Of a stretch of DNA of 64,000 nt, positions 9,379 to 18,393 are shown in pieces (the stretch's first letter is position 1; each line of letters opens with the position of its first letter). The position numbers and the translations under genes are program-made. The DNA lies in NCBI GenBank assembly GCA_029834535.1, contig JAQMWT010000037.1, positions 124,001-188,000 of the forward strand, written 5' to 3'. The notes beneath the pieces were generated by a model. The model ran no database searches. It had not been told where the DNA came from and worked only from the letters and a program-made list of their open reading frames with translations. Source of the DNA: Chrysophaeum taylorii. Lineage: Eukaryota > Sar > Pelagophyceae > Pelagomonadales > Pelagomonadaceae.

Positions 9379-11097
9379 CCTTGCTGCTGCAATTCTCTGA
9401 TACTTTCGCTCCTCGACCGCGTGACAAGCGCAGCTTGCTGGCTTGAGACGTCTGCGTGGCTATGGTTCAAAAAACGTAACCTTCGCCGCAGCCGTCGGCG
9501 GCCGCGTCGTCGTCGTCGTCTCGATGGCCGGCGGCACGCGTTTTAAAGAGCCGTTCAGGTATCTCGAGCGCTACAAGCACCGACACGATGAGCCTGGATG
9601 TCGTCGACGCCTTTGGAGATCGTCAGATTCGACGAGTTCGAAGGACGTGGTTTTTTGCTGCTAGTCTTTGGCGCCTCGGAATAATTGAATACGGTGATTG
9701 ATCCCTGTTCGTCACCCGAACTTGGTACGATGAGCGAGGCGCTTAGTTGTTTTGCATGACTACCGCGGGACGTCTTGGAGATTGATTACCTGTGTCCTTC
9801 GAAAGAATTCCCAACGTTATTCTTTTCACGCTGCCCGACGTTCCGCGGGCGTGCTCGCCGACCCCGCCTTTTTCTGGAAGCCTGGCTGGTTACTTTCTCT
9901 GGGGGGGGTGGTTCCCAAAGTTCGAATGGGAGGGAGGATCGCAAAGAAGACTTTGTTCCTATTAATATTATATGGCAAGAAACTCGAAAGGCTGCTCAAT
10001 GGGCCAAAATTGAGGATCGCAGAGGAAGCATAAGCAAAGGACTTAGATGAGTGATGTTGTCGACTGACTACGTGGGAAAAGAGCGCGAAGAATAGGAGCA
10101 AAATATTCTTATGGCTAGAGAATTGGCCAGGCTGCTCAGAGAGCCAGAATGGACTATCATCGCTTAGAGGAAGAGAAAGAAAGAAGAAAAGAGACTTCAC
10201 AAGAGCAAACAACAGGAGCTAGGTCTTCCTTCTGGAGGAAAGCCTGCTTCGACGTATCTCACCGTGGAGTTCTTAAGCACGACTATCGGAACTACCTACG
10301 GGCTCGGTTCGTAGTGGGTAGTCACCGATGCGACGGCCGACGGCGTTTGGTACCATGGCCACGGCACCGAGCCCCTCAGGAGCATCGCAACACACCGCTG
10401 AGCAAGCCGTTCCGGCGCTCGCACCGCGCTGTCTCGATTCACTTCCGCGCCTTACCACACCACCGTCGTCCTAGTTGAACCAAGCTACCCGGGGCTTCGT
10501 CGCAGCTCGGCCAGAGCCCCCTCAGACGCGCCAAACCCAACTCGGCTGGTGAAAGATAAGCCTTCGAAACGAGCTGCCCATCTTTGCGCTGCTAGTGTAC
10601 GACGTTCTCTCGTGCACGCAGCCAAGCAAGGGGATATGTATGCATCACGTGGAGTTTGATTCCGAGACTGAGCCTAGGACGTCCCACATATGGACGACGA
10701 TGGCAGACGAAATTGCGCAGCGCAGGCTCGAAGCGCTGCGCGAAATGCCGCATTCGGCTTGGTGGTGGTCCGGCGTGCCAAAAAAAACGCTTTGAGCCAT
10801 AGAGCGAGGAACGCGCTTCTTTCGAGTTGCGGCCGGTTCCTGCACCCGGCGAAGAACAAGAAGAAGGAGATGTACGCAGGGCACACGCCGGTGGCAGAAC
10901 AGCACCAGAAAAGTCAGGCCATGGGTTTTCGGCGATTCCTCTTTGAGACTTTGTTGTTATACGAAAACTTGTGTGCAAGTTCTCGGAACCCAAATTACGA
11001 ATATATCATTGAGGTCGTGACGACATTATTAAAAAGGGTTGTAAAAAGAATCTTACAAGTTAAGAACTTAGGAATCGTTTTTTTTTTCACATAGGAC
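9379..11097. other. 1.7-kb spacer; imperfect direct repeat, no supported gene
   Basis: Open frames here are short and without recognisable domains. Bases about 9970-10035 and 10110-10175 form an imperfect direct repeat of about 65-70 bases (shared words include aggctgctca and gaggaag). Immediately upstream of 11098 is a run of T residues followed by cacatag, which looks like a 3' splice acceptor. An upstream non-coding or short coding exon of the next gene is therefore possible. Confidence 0.5.
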
Positions 11098-12321
11098 ATG
11101 ATTGCAGGATGGGTGGTGGTGTTGCGTGCCGTGGAGGCGTTGCATTCGGCCGAGCTGCACCGATACGTAGAGAACGCGTCGTTCCGGCCCGTCGACGTGG
11201 GCGCCGTGATGTGGCCCGGCCGGACGAGACACTTTCCAATCGATGGGTTCAACCCTTCGCTCGTCCAACTTTCCAACAGCGTTCGGGTGGAGATAGCGAC
11301 ACACCTGATCAAAAAGCGCAACGAGACGCGGACGCCGTGGTACGCCGCCGCGACTCGTCGGAGCAAGAACCTTTGCATGTATCTGGGAAATCAAGCGATG
11401 CGGCGCCGAAGGGTTCTTCTTCGCTCGGAGAAGCCTTTGGTACGTCGGTCTTCGTCGACGCTCGTCATCCTCGACAGATGGCTCGCGCCGCTCGCTGCGG
11501 TGATTGGCGAGGACGGGCGACCCTTTGATTTTCATGCCGAGGACGTGCGGCTCAAGTGGGCGCGAGCATACGGACAACGGATATTGGTAACGTCGATGCG
11601 TTACAAGCCGCGCGCCGAGTTCGACATCGATTGGCTGTGGCTCCGCGTCGAAGACGGGAAAGTGGTTGGGTCTCTCGAGACCTTTAAGCATCGCGACGTT
11701 GTTGGGGAGCCGGTGTTGCGCGCCGGTCGCAACTTTGGGGTGTTGTGGGACGGCGGCAGCGACGACCCGTTCCACATCGTCTACTGGCTCTCGCGCGACT
11801 ACGTCGACGTGAGAAGGGGGTTGCCCGCGCCCGAGCGCCACGAACGGGCCTCCTTCCCGCTCACGACGGGCCTCGACACCAAGAACCGCGACAACGGCGT
11901 GCTCCACAACAACGGGCTCCAGGTCAGTCTCGAGAATCTGTGCCCGGGTCTCGTCGTTGCGCCGAGTCATGTCCACCTCGACACGACGATGCCCTCCTAC
12001 CGCCGCGGCGTCCACGGCGCCACGCCCTATGGTAACACCTACATCTCCTACTTTGTCGTCTTCAACAAGACGGAGCCCTACCGCCAGTGCGCGATGAGTC
12101 CCCCGTTCTGCTTTCCGTCTCCGATGGACCCCTCGCGGTGCGACACTATCCAGTTTCTCTCGAGCATGACGCTCGATGCGGCGGGCCTGACGTTCGACCT
12201 GGCCAACGAGGTCACCATCGCCTACGGCGTTAACGACTGCGACGCCGCCTACACGCGCCTAAGGCTCAAGACTCTTCTCGAGTTCGTCTATGGCCGCCAC
12301 ACCGACCTCTGCCGCTGCTAG
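11098..12321 (+). CDS. Conserved-looking protein of unknown family, possible secreted glycan enzyme
   Basis: A 407-residue frame with host-like composition. The N-terminus (MIAGWVVVLRAVEAL) could be a signal peptide. Scattered motifs suggest a beta-rich fold: residues about 180-215 alternate hydrophobic and charged residues (DIDWLWLRVEDGKVVG), residues about 260-275 read GLDTKNRDNGVLHNN, and the C-terminal part contains YGNTYISYFVVFNKTEPYR and then VTIAYGVNDCDAAYTRLRL. The last motif, an I-x-YG-NDC ending after a strand, is reminiscent of the closing blade of beta-propeller glycosidase or glycosyltransferase-associated families. I cannot name the family with confidence. A splice-acceptor-like T-run ends three bases before the ATG, so a 5' exon may be missing from this call. 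It is followed 139 bases later, on the same strand, by the PRA1 gene. Confidence 0.7.
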   Translation: MIAGWVVVLRAVEALHSAELHRYVENASFRPVDVGAVMWPGRTRHFPIDGFNPSLVQLSNSVRVEIATHLIKKRNETRTPWYAAATRRSKNLCMYLGNQAMRRRRVLLRSEKPLVRRSSSTLVILDRWLAPLAAVIGEDGRPFDFHAEDVRLKWARAYGQRILVTSMRYKPRAEFDIDWLWLRVEDGKVVGSLETFKHRDVVGEPVLRAGRNFGVLWDGGSDDPFHIVYWLSRDYVDVRRGLPAPERHERASFPLTTGLDTKNRDNGVLHNNGLQVSLENLCPGLVVAPSHVHLDTTMPSYRRGVHGATPYGNTYISYFVVFNKTEPYRQCAMSPPFCFPSPMDPSRCDTIQFLSSMTLDAAGLTFDLANEVTIAYGVNDCDAAYTRLRLKTLLEFVYGRHTDLCRC

Positions 12322-12459
12322 TTTGCGTCGTTCTAACAACCAACCAACCGACCAACCAACGAAAAGCACTTTTCCACACGCCACGTGTGTTGGTGGGGGG
12401 TCGTTCTTGCGAGACTCGCGAGACTCTTACCCTCATTGTATGGAAGACACACTTACCCC

Positions 12460-13129
12460 ATGCACGACGTCTCGGAGGAAGTCAGCGCCCTCTGGCAGCA
12501 GGCGGGGGTGACGCTGCAGGGCGCGAGGCCGTGGACGGAGTTTTTCGAGGTGTTCAAGCCGCCCCTCAAGACAGACCTCGAGCGTCGGATGTCTACAAAT
12601 CTGCTGCACTATCGCGCAAACTACTGTCAGATCGTGTGCGTCCTGATGGGTTTCGCGGTTGTCGCGAGCCCGAGGGCGCTCCTCGCGGTCCTCATGAGCC
12701 TCGCGAGCGCCTTTGCGATTTTTTTGTTCAAGAGGACCTCGCTTGCGATCGGGGACATGGTTGTGCCGTTGACGAAGAGGACGAGGGCGGCCGCGGCGGG
12801 CATCGCGTCCGCGCTAATGCTTGCCCTTTCGGGGGCGCTCCTTTGGCTCCTCTTGATGTTCGCGCTCGCGCTCTTTCTGGTGCTCTCGCACATGGCGCTC
12901 AGGCCCCGTACGCTCGCGGCCAAGTACAACGCCGCCGCCGACGACGTTCGCGGCATGTTTTTCGGGGTGCGTCGGTTGCCTAAACAAACAACACATTTTG
13001 ATTTTTTCGTTGTTCTAGTAGGGTGACAACACAGCACGAGGAGGGGACTACGAGGACGGGCTCTTCCACTCGGCCGACACCCTCCACAGCCGCGCTCGGA
13101 CCAACCTCCATTTCGACGACGGCGACTAG
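12460..13129 (+). CDS. PRA1-family (prenylated Rab acceptor) protein, one 55-base intron
   Basis: A small ER/Golgi membrane protein of the PRA1/YIP3 type, which binds prenylated Rab GTPases. Exon 1 is 12460-12966 and exon 2 is 13022-13129, giving 204 residues. Hallmarks are RPWTEFFEVFKPP near residues 23-35, then RMSTNLLHYRANYCQIV (about 43-59), the PRA1 signature before the first membrane pair. Two long hydrophobic hairpins follow (about 59-91 and 112-142). The intron is GT-AG (gtgcgt...tagtag). Using the second AG keeps the frame open into an acidic tail (GDYEDGLFHSADTL) and a clean stop, while the first AG would give an immediate stop codon. Met at 12460 is chosen because upstream residues look non-conserved. 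Its stop lies about 40 bases from the stop of the convergent MFS gene. Confidence 0.82.
12967..13021 (+). other. Spliceosomal intron of the PRA1-type gene (55 bases)
   Basis: The 5' site is gtgcgt and the 3' end is ttctagtag, with a T-rich tract before it. Two AG acceptors lie three bases apart. Only the distal one (13020-13021) keeps the protein open. Phase is 0. Splicing here is inferred from the reading frame, not from transcripts. Confidence 0.75.
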
Positions 13130-13138
13130 TACGCGTCA

Positions 13139-13157
13139 AGAAGAAGAAGAAGAAGAA
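13139..13157. repeat. (AAG)n microsatellite between convergent genes
   Basis: Six AAG units directly after the PRA1 stop codon and before the 3' end of the MFS gene. Confidence 0.85.
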
Positions 13158-13170
13158 GTCTTCCGCAGGA

Positions 13171-14469
13171 TTATGTTATGATGATGTAGGGCGTGGTTCT
13201 TCTTCTTGCTGGCGGTGGCGGACCCTCGTCGAGGTAAGCGAGCGTCAGGAGGGCCGCCAGGAGCGCGGCGGCGAGGGCGAGGGCAGCATAGGTGCGCGGG
13301 TCGAGGAGCGCGAGCAAGGGCGCGGCGGCCGCCGCCGTCTTCGAAAGGGTCCCGCACAAACCGAGCGCGGCGGCGCGGGCCGCGGGGTAGGTCTCAACAG
13401 TGATCTGCCAGAGGACGGCAAACGCGCCGGAAGTGGCGAAGCGCGCGACGAGCGACGCGGCGAAACGGTGCGATGGGCGCCGCGGCGTTAAGAGGGCCGC
13501 GTAGGCCGATGCCGCCGCGGAAAAGTAGGCAACCTGGGCGCCGCGACGGCCGAGGCGCGCCACAACGAGCGAGGTCCCGGCGTACGCGGGTATCTCGGCG
13601 ATAGCGAGGATAATCGCGTCGGCGTAACTCGAAGCGAAGTAGAGAATGGATGCGGTGCACCAACACGCCACGAGGGCCACGGTTTGTTTCGTCCGGAAGG
13701 TGCCTCTCGGTACCTTGGCGGCCGCGGGGGGTCGCGCCTCGAGGAGCGGGGATTCGGGAATGGCTAATCTCGTCAAAAAAGCCGCGACGGCTCCGGCCGC
13801 GGCAGCCGCGGCGCTCAACTCGCGCCAGGTATAGACGGTAGACGCGAGGGCTAGAAGGGCCGTGGCGAGGACGTACGATGAGTGCGAGATTTTGTTCGAC
13901 AAGCCGCGGTAAGGTGCGGGCACGAGCTCGAGCAGGTACGGCACCGAGATCCCGACGACGCCGCCGAGGGCGACGCCGACGCCCGCGCGCGCTGCCGCGT
14001 AGTCGCGCGCGTCTCTTGCAAGCGCTTGGAGCACGCAGGCGACACTACCGGCAGCGAGGGCCGAGACGAGGGTCGGACGACGTCCTACGCTGTCGGACGC
14101 GAGACCCCACGCGGGCGACGATGCGCCATAGCTCGCGAACGTTAGCGAGGACGCGACGGCCAGACGACGCCGGCTCATCCCGAGGTTCGCGCCCGCGCCG
14201 TCGACCGCCGGCAGCAGCACCCACCACGCGTTACACATTCCGAACGCCAACCCCGCCAGCGTCACGACGGCAATCACGTGTACCCCTTTGAGCTCTCGAG
14301 GCGGTGGTGGTTGTGCTTCTAGCTGCGGCCGCCGCCGCGTGCGTCTTCTCCTCCTGGTCGCCGGGTCGGGCGGCGGCCGTGCCTGAGGGAGCCGTCGCGC
14401 GGGTGTCGGAGCCTCCCGAACACAGCACGAGCATAGCATGTCGACCCTACTTTGTCTTTCTATAATCAC
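13171..14469 (-). CDS. Major facilitator superfamily transporter, SLC22/sugar-porter-like
   Basis: A 432-residue membrane transporter. The first about 60 residues are a cytoplasmic-looking Pro/Arg-rich tail. Membrane segments begin at about residue 63 (HVIAVVTLAGLAFGMC), and about ten to twelve hydrophobic helices follow. Residues 122-132 (GLASDSVGRRP) are MFS motif A (GxxxDxxGRR) between helices 2 and 3. After helix 6 comes IPESPLLEA, equivalent to the PESPRWL motif of sugar and organic-ion porters. The second motif A copy is weak (VARLGRRGAQ). The C-terminus (DEGPPPPARRR) is short and basic. Met1 and Met11 (about 14439) are both possible starts. The gene ends about 40 bases from the convergent PRA1 gene, with an AAG microsatellite between them. 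The substrate cannot be told; the SLC22 resemblance suggests an organic ion or sugar. Confidence 0.85.
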   Translation of the reverse strand: MIIERQSRVDMLCSCCVREAPTPARRLPQARPPPDPATRRRRRTRRRPQLEAQPPPPRELKGVHVIAVVTLAGLAFGMCNAWWVLLPAVDGAGANLGMSRRRLAVASSLTFASYGASSPAWGLASDSVGRRPTLVSALAAGSVACVLQALARDARDYAAARAGVGVALGGVVGISVPYLLELVPAPYRGLSNKISHSSYVLATALLALASTVYTWRELSAAAAAAGAVAAFLTRLAIPESPLLEARPPAAAKVPRGTFRTKQTVALVACWCTASILYFASSYADAIILAIAEIPAYAGTSLVVARLGRRGAQVAYFSAAASAYAALLTPRRPSHRFAASLVARFATSGAFAVLWQITVETYPAARAAALGLCGTLSKTAAAAAPLLALLDPRTYAALALAAALLAALLTLAYLDEGPPPPARRRTTPYIIIT

Positions 14470-14596
14470 CCCTTAATGTATGTGGTGGACCACAAGCAAA
14501 CAAAGCATGCGCTGCTTGAGCCGAGGTCAATGAAGGATGGGTTCCTGTCCTTTCTATGCCAACCATTAATGTATTAGACGAAGAATAGTGGTTGAA

Positions 14597-14622
14597 ATCA
14601 ATCAATCAATCAATCAATCAAG
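14597..14622. repeat. (ATCA)n microsatellite, about 6 units
   Basis: An atcaatcaatca run in the 14470-14756 spacer, which otherwise shows no gene. It marks the transition from host genes to the repeat field. Confidence 0.95.
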
Positions 14623-14756
14623 CGTGTTTACAACAACATACTTCTTTTTGCCGCCGCCGTACCACCCGTCTTAATGTACATGGCCGACCATCCATCATGA
14701 GTTCTCTCTCTAATGGGGGGCAATCAAAAATCCCCCAACCACTTCGCCCCTTGTGT

Positions 14757-15508
14757 CCTAACTACTAATCGACAGATGTTTGTCTGTTTGTCTGTTTGTT
14801 TGTTTGTCTGTTTGTCTGTCCCTCGATTTAGGGTAAGGATCAGATAGGCGCGAGAGTAAGGATCAGGTAGGCGCGAGAGCCAGACAGTGATCCTCCAAGC
14901 CGTCTACGGCGACCTCGCAGACTATTTCCACGACCCGCGGCGGCTCTTTCAGCGCGCCATTCTCACGCCCCGTCGAAACGATGTTGTCGATGCTGACAAC
15001 GCGCGCATGACCGCGGCCTTTTTTTCCCGAAGACGAGGCGTCGGAGTTCTTTTCGGCCGACTAGGTTGGGTCGGAAGCCGACGCCTCGCTCTTTACAGTA
15101 AGAGTTTTCAACTCCCTGACAACCAACGGCATGCTGACTTTGATCGCGAGCTTAATGTCTTCGCAACCTCGACCCGTCGCACGGCCACTGCAACGGTACC
15201 AGATACATGATCGATCGTGTCGTTGTCACCGAGGCTCCTCCAACCTGTATCGCTTAAGGCCCGCCTACGCCAAACGATCAACAAGAGCCAGGGCCAGACG
15301 CCCCGCGAGGTCGGCGTCCTCTTTCCCAAGCCCGTCTTCTGCCACGTCCAGCTCTACGTGGCTCTCTGTCGATCGGCATCCCCGAGGATATACTCATCTG
15401 GGTCGACGACTCCACCCTACCCCACACGTGCTGCGCAATACCGATAAGCCCCCTCACGGCGTCTACACGCGCACTGTAGGTGAACTTACTGGGACCAGGT
15501 GAACTTAC
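14757..15508 (+). mobile_element. H1: Helitron/Helentron-like element with decayed Pif1-helicase tail
   Basis: First of five related copies. It begins with the shared 5' sequence CTACTAATCGACAGATG, then a TTTG/TCTG repeat tract, then a block (14888-15470) that is the relic of the C-terminal end of a Helitron Pif1-type helicase. One frame reads VYGDLADYFHDP and RAILTPRRNDVVDADN, and another reads TINKSQGQTPREVGV followed by PVFCHVQLYVAL, which is the last helicase motif. The pieces sit in different frames, so the gene is dead. This copy has a short GGTGAACTTACT tail and is followed head-to-tail by H2. Confidence 0.75.
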
Positions 15509-15662
15509 TCTGTCTGTTTGTTTGTTTGTTTGTTTGTCTGTTTGTCTGTCTTTTTAAATGTCGACTGCTAAGAGGGGGGGGTGTGTGGGGAGCATGAAGG
15601 ATGTGGGTGGGTTTGTGGGGTATGAAGGATGTGCTTGACGGGCGGAGATAAGTACGCGGGAC

Positions 15663-17015
15663 CTAGTCGGGGTCATCGCCGAGGCGTGGGGCAGGCGAAG
15701 AGAGGACGGGCCCCGCCCGTAGGTCGTACGCATGCTGCCGCCGGACGTATGTGCGACGAAGGGTGACGTCCTGCTGGGATCGGGCGGCCTGGGCGGGGTT
15801 CCCCGAGGCGGCGACATGGGTGAGGGCGGTGAGGGCACAGCGAGCCCGGCCTAATGCGTTGGCGATCCCCCACTCACGGTAGATGCGGCGAGTTTGGGCC
15901 GCCTTTGCCTCGGTGAAGTTGGCGCAGCCGCTTGTCACCCAGGTTCGCGCAGCGATGCGCTCTGCGCATGTTTGGGCGAGAGCGTGGCACGCCGCGCTGG
16001 CCTCACCGAAGGCACCAAAGACGAGGCCGGCGACGGTGCCGTAGCTACGTAGCCGCTGTTCGACAGGGCCCAAGAAGCCAGGCGGTGGTGCTGTACCCGG
16101 CTGGGGGATGATGGCGTCGATGCCGCGGGCGTGAGCGAGGTATTCGGAGTGGACTTGCGCTGCGCGCCGATCGACAGGCGACGGGTGGGAGGGATGGAGG
16201 GCGTGGGCGGTGTACAACGAACCCCAAGCGAGGGTTTTGATGTCGTAGAGTTGCTCCTTGTTGTCGAGCGTGGTGAGGATGTCTGGGACGACTTGACGTC
16301 GGGCGAGATTGCCTCGGTACCGGCCGTAGAGGCGCGTGCGAATGGTAGGGGCGACGACGTCAGCAAAGATGCCGAAAACCTCGGACAGGGCTGGGATGCC
16401 GGCCTCTTTGACGCTGCCGTGGACGCAGTCGAGCTGGCCGTCATGCCAGGTGGTCCGCGCTCCTCCGCGGTTGACAAGGTTGGCCTGCGTGAGAAGCACC
16501 TTGCCGTGAGCGTCGAGAACGACGTCAGTGCCCAGAATGCGAGTGCCCACGAGGCCCAAACAAGCTGGAGAGGGGTAGCCAAAGTACTGGGCACACATCT
16601 CAGCCCAGCAGCGGTTGGGGATTTGAAGGCCAGAGCTGGGCCACGAGCTGATGAACGTGGTCGAGAAGCGATCCCATGAGGACGCCGCTACTCGAAGTGC
16701 TTCGGTGATGGGAAGGGTGGCCGCAAGGCGCTGGAGTGCAGTGGCCCGAGCTGTCTCGCGCTGGGAGGTTAGAGCACGCTGGAGTTGGGGTATGAGCACG
16801 GGTGTCGAGATGGTGGGGTCGACGAGGACGCCCATGGAGACGAATTCGTGGGAGAGAGGACCGTCGACGAGATGAACGTTGGCGGGGTCGCCGGAACCAG
16901 CGCCGCCGTGGGAAGCCAGCGTGGTACGGAGATCAGCCCGAAGTCCGTCCCACGCAGTCTCGAGTGCCCGCCCCAGGCGGCAACCGGATGCGAGGAGGTG
17001 GTGCCAACGGTGCAA
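15663..17015 (-). CDS. LINE F1 C-terminal region, possible restriction-like endonuclease
   Basis: A 450-residue frame downstream of the reverse transcriptase. Residues about 240-275 (RRQVVPDILTT then LYDIKTLAWGSLY) give P-D followed by D-x-K about 15 residues later. This matches the PD-(D/E)xK pattern of endonucleases in site-specific LINE clades. Later residues are Arg/Ala-rich and end in RLGDDPD. The same C-terminal 90 residues are encoded by copy F2. Endonuclease identity is an inference from the motif and its position after the RT. Confidence 0.5.
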   Translation of the reverse strand: MHRWHHLLASGCRLGRALETAWDGLRADLRTTLASHGGAGSGDPANVHLVDGPLSHEFVSMGVLVDPTISTPVLIPQLQRALTSQRETARATALQRLAATLPITEALRVAASSWDRFSTTFISSWPSSGLQIPNRCWAEMCAQYFGYPSPACLGLVGTRILGTDVVLDAHGKVLLTQANLVNRGGARTTWHDGQLDCVHGSVKEAGIPALSEVFGIFADVVAPTIRTRLYGRYRGNLARRQVVPDILTTLDNKEQLYDIKTLAWGSLYTAHALHPSHPSPVDRRAAQVHSEYLAHARGIDAIIPQPGTAPPPGFLGPVEQRLRSYGTVAGLVFGAFGEASAACHALAQTCAERIAARTWVTSGCANFTEAKAAQTRRIYREWGIANALGRARCALTALTHVAASGNPAQAARSQQDVTLRRTYVRRQHAYDLRAGPVLSSPAPRLGDDPD

Positions 17016-17448
17016 CTCGTTACCTGTGCGAAAAGAAGTGGCACCCAGGACCGAGGCGAGGCGGGGAGGTAGCCAGGGACCTCCAAGGCACCCGTAGGAT
17101 CGCGAAGGTCGACGAGGTGTGGGAGGGCCTGGGCCGCCGTGCCAACAAAGGCGGCGGGGCTGAGGTCGGCGCAGGAGCGAATGCCGCCACCCCCACTTCG
17201 AGCAGGAAGACGGAGGCGTTGGAGGACGATGCCGTTGGAGTCAAAAACCTGACGCGGATCTGCGCCAAGTGCTGTGGCGACGAAGCTGAGGGCGGCAACG
17301 TCGAAGCGGCGGAGCGCGCTCAAGGCATTGGTGGGGTAGCAGTGTTGCGCGATGTAGTCCATGCGCGGGGCGATGCAGTAGCGGCCCAACGAGTACATGC
17401 AGTGGAGGGAGACGTTCTGGAGCTTGGTGCGAATACGGCTCATGTAGC

Positions 17449-18393
17449 TCACCTGAGCGTCAACCTCGCGTTGCAAGGTAGCTTCGACATAGGCATCTCC
17501 GGCGTGGCCGGGGAGCCGATGGGCACACCGTAGATTACGAGGCCGTCGGCGACAACGGGGATACCAGCAAGAGTACGCGTGCCGTCAGGCGCAACTTGGA
17601 CGTGGTCGTGAACATCGGGGTGGTCGAGAAGCCCCATGCCAAGTGCCGGACAGAACGCCTCGCACTTGTCGAGGCGGAGCTCCTCGCCGCTAGCTTGGAT
17701 GTCGCGGGCGTACTGCAGGAGGGCGTCGACAACCTCACGAGGGGAACCAGAGATGACGCCGTCGTCCATGCCAAATCGGGCGTAGCCGGCACATGAACGT
17801 AAGCGGGTGTCAAGGGCCTGAGCGGCGTCATGCGTTGCCAGACAGTACGCCGGTGGATAGGTGGGGTCGCCTTGCTGGCCGCCTTCTTGAGAGTCGAAGG
17901 GGGCGCGATCGAGGCCGGTGGGGCCGTGGAGGGCCACCCAGGATGCCGGCCGCAATTGCTTGAACATAAAGTGGCCAAAGGCACGCAGCTTAGCGTTGGC
18001 GTGGTTTGCGAGTTTGTCCACGACGGTCCGGCGCTTGAGCTCGTTGAAGGCGTTGCGTTTGTCCAGCTTGATGATGACCTGGTCGGGGTACTGCTCCGCG
18101 TGGGTGCGGACGCCAAAGACGAGGCGCGAGGGGCCGCCCTTGACCCCGACGGCAACGTTGATCGGGTACAGTGCCTCAGAGAGCTCGGAGTGGAGGCTAC
18201 GCACAAGGCACCGTCCAGTGGCACGGCGGCGGACGGTGCCAATGCCGATAGGTCGAACGTCAGGTGCTTGGTTAGCGTCAGCGGCGCGTCGTTTTACCAA
18301 CGGAATGAGGGTTACCGTGGTGGTGATGAAGTAATACCAGTCAGGAAGAGCTCCACGAACGAACAAGGTCTCAAGGTTGTCGATTTTGTCCAT
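17449..18393 (-). CDS. LINE F1 reverse transcriptase region
   Basis: Encodes the finger-palm part of a non-LTR reverse transcriptase: RPIGIG (motif 1-2 region), KLDKRNAFN (motif A Asp), QQGDP (motif B) and MDDG (motif C, with Met-Asp-Asp). In-frame codons extend upstream of the first Met to the truncation point (CRNEFLSVFAQPFPSN), so Met at 18393 is not a true start. A frameshift follows near 17460. Confidence 0.8.
   Translation of the reverse strand: MDKIDNLETLFVRGALPDWYYFITTTVTLIPLVKRRAADANQAPDVRPIGIGTVRRRATGRCLVRSLHSELSEALYPINVAVGVKGGPSRLVFGVRTHAEQYPDQVIIKLDKRNAFNELKRRTVVDKLANHANAKLRAFGHFMFKQLRPASWVALHGPTGLDRAPFDSQEGGQQGDPTYPPAYCLATHDAAQALDTRLRSCAGYARFGMDDGVISGSPREVVDALLQYARDIQASGEELRLDKCEAFCPALGMGLLDHPDVHDHVQVAPDGTRTLAGIPVVADGLVIYGVPIGSPATPEMPMSKLPCNARLTLR

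Noticed and set aside
9443-10478. Several 70-110-residue frames in the spacer after the sulfatase
   Set aside because: Low complexity, overlapping on both strands, and no motif; the imperfect direct repeat there produces some of them.
11068-12015. 315-residue minus-strand frame
   Set aside because: Antisense to the better plus-strand frame 11098-12321, which has structured motifs; the antisense product has none.
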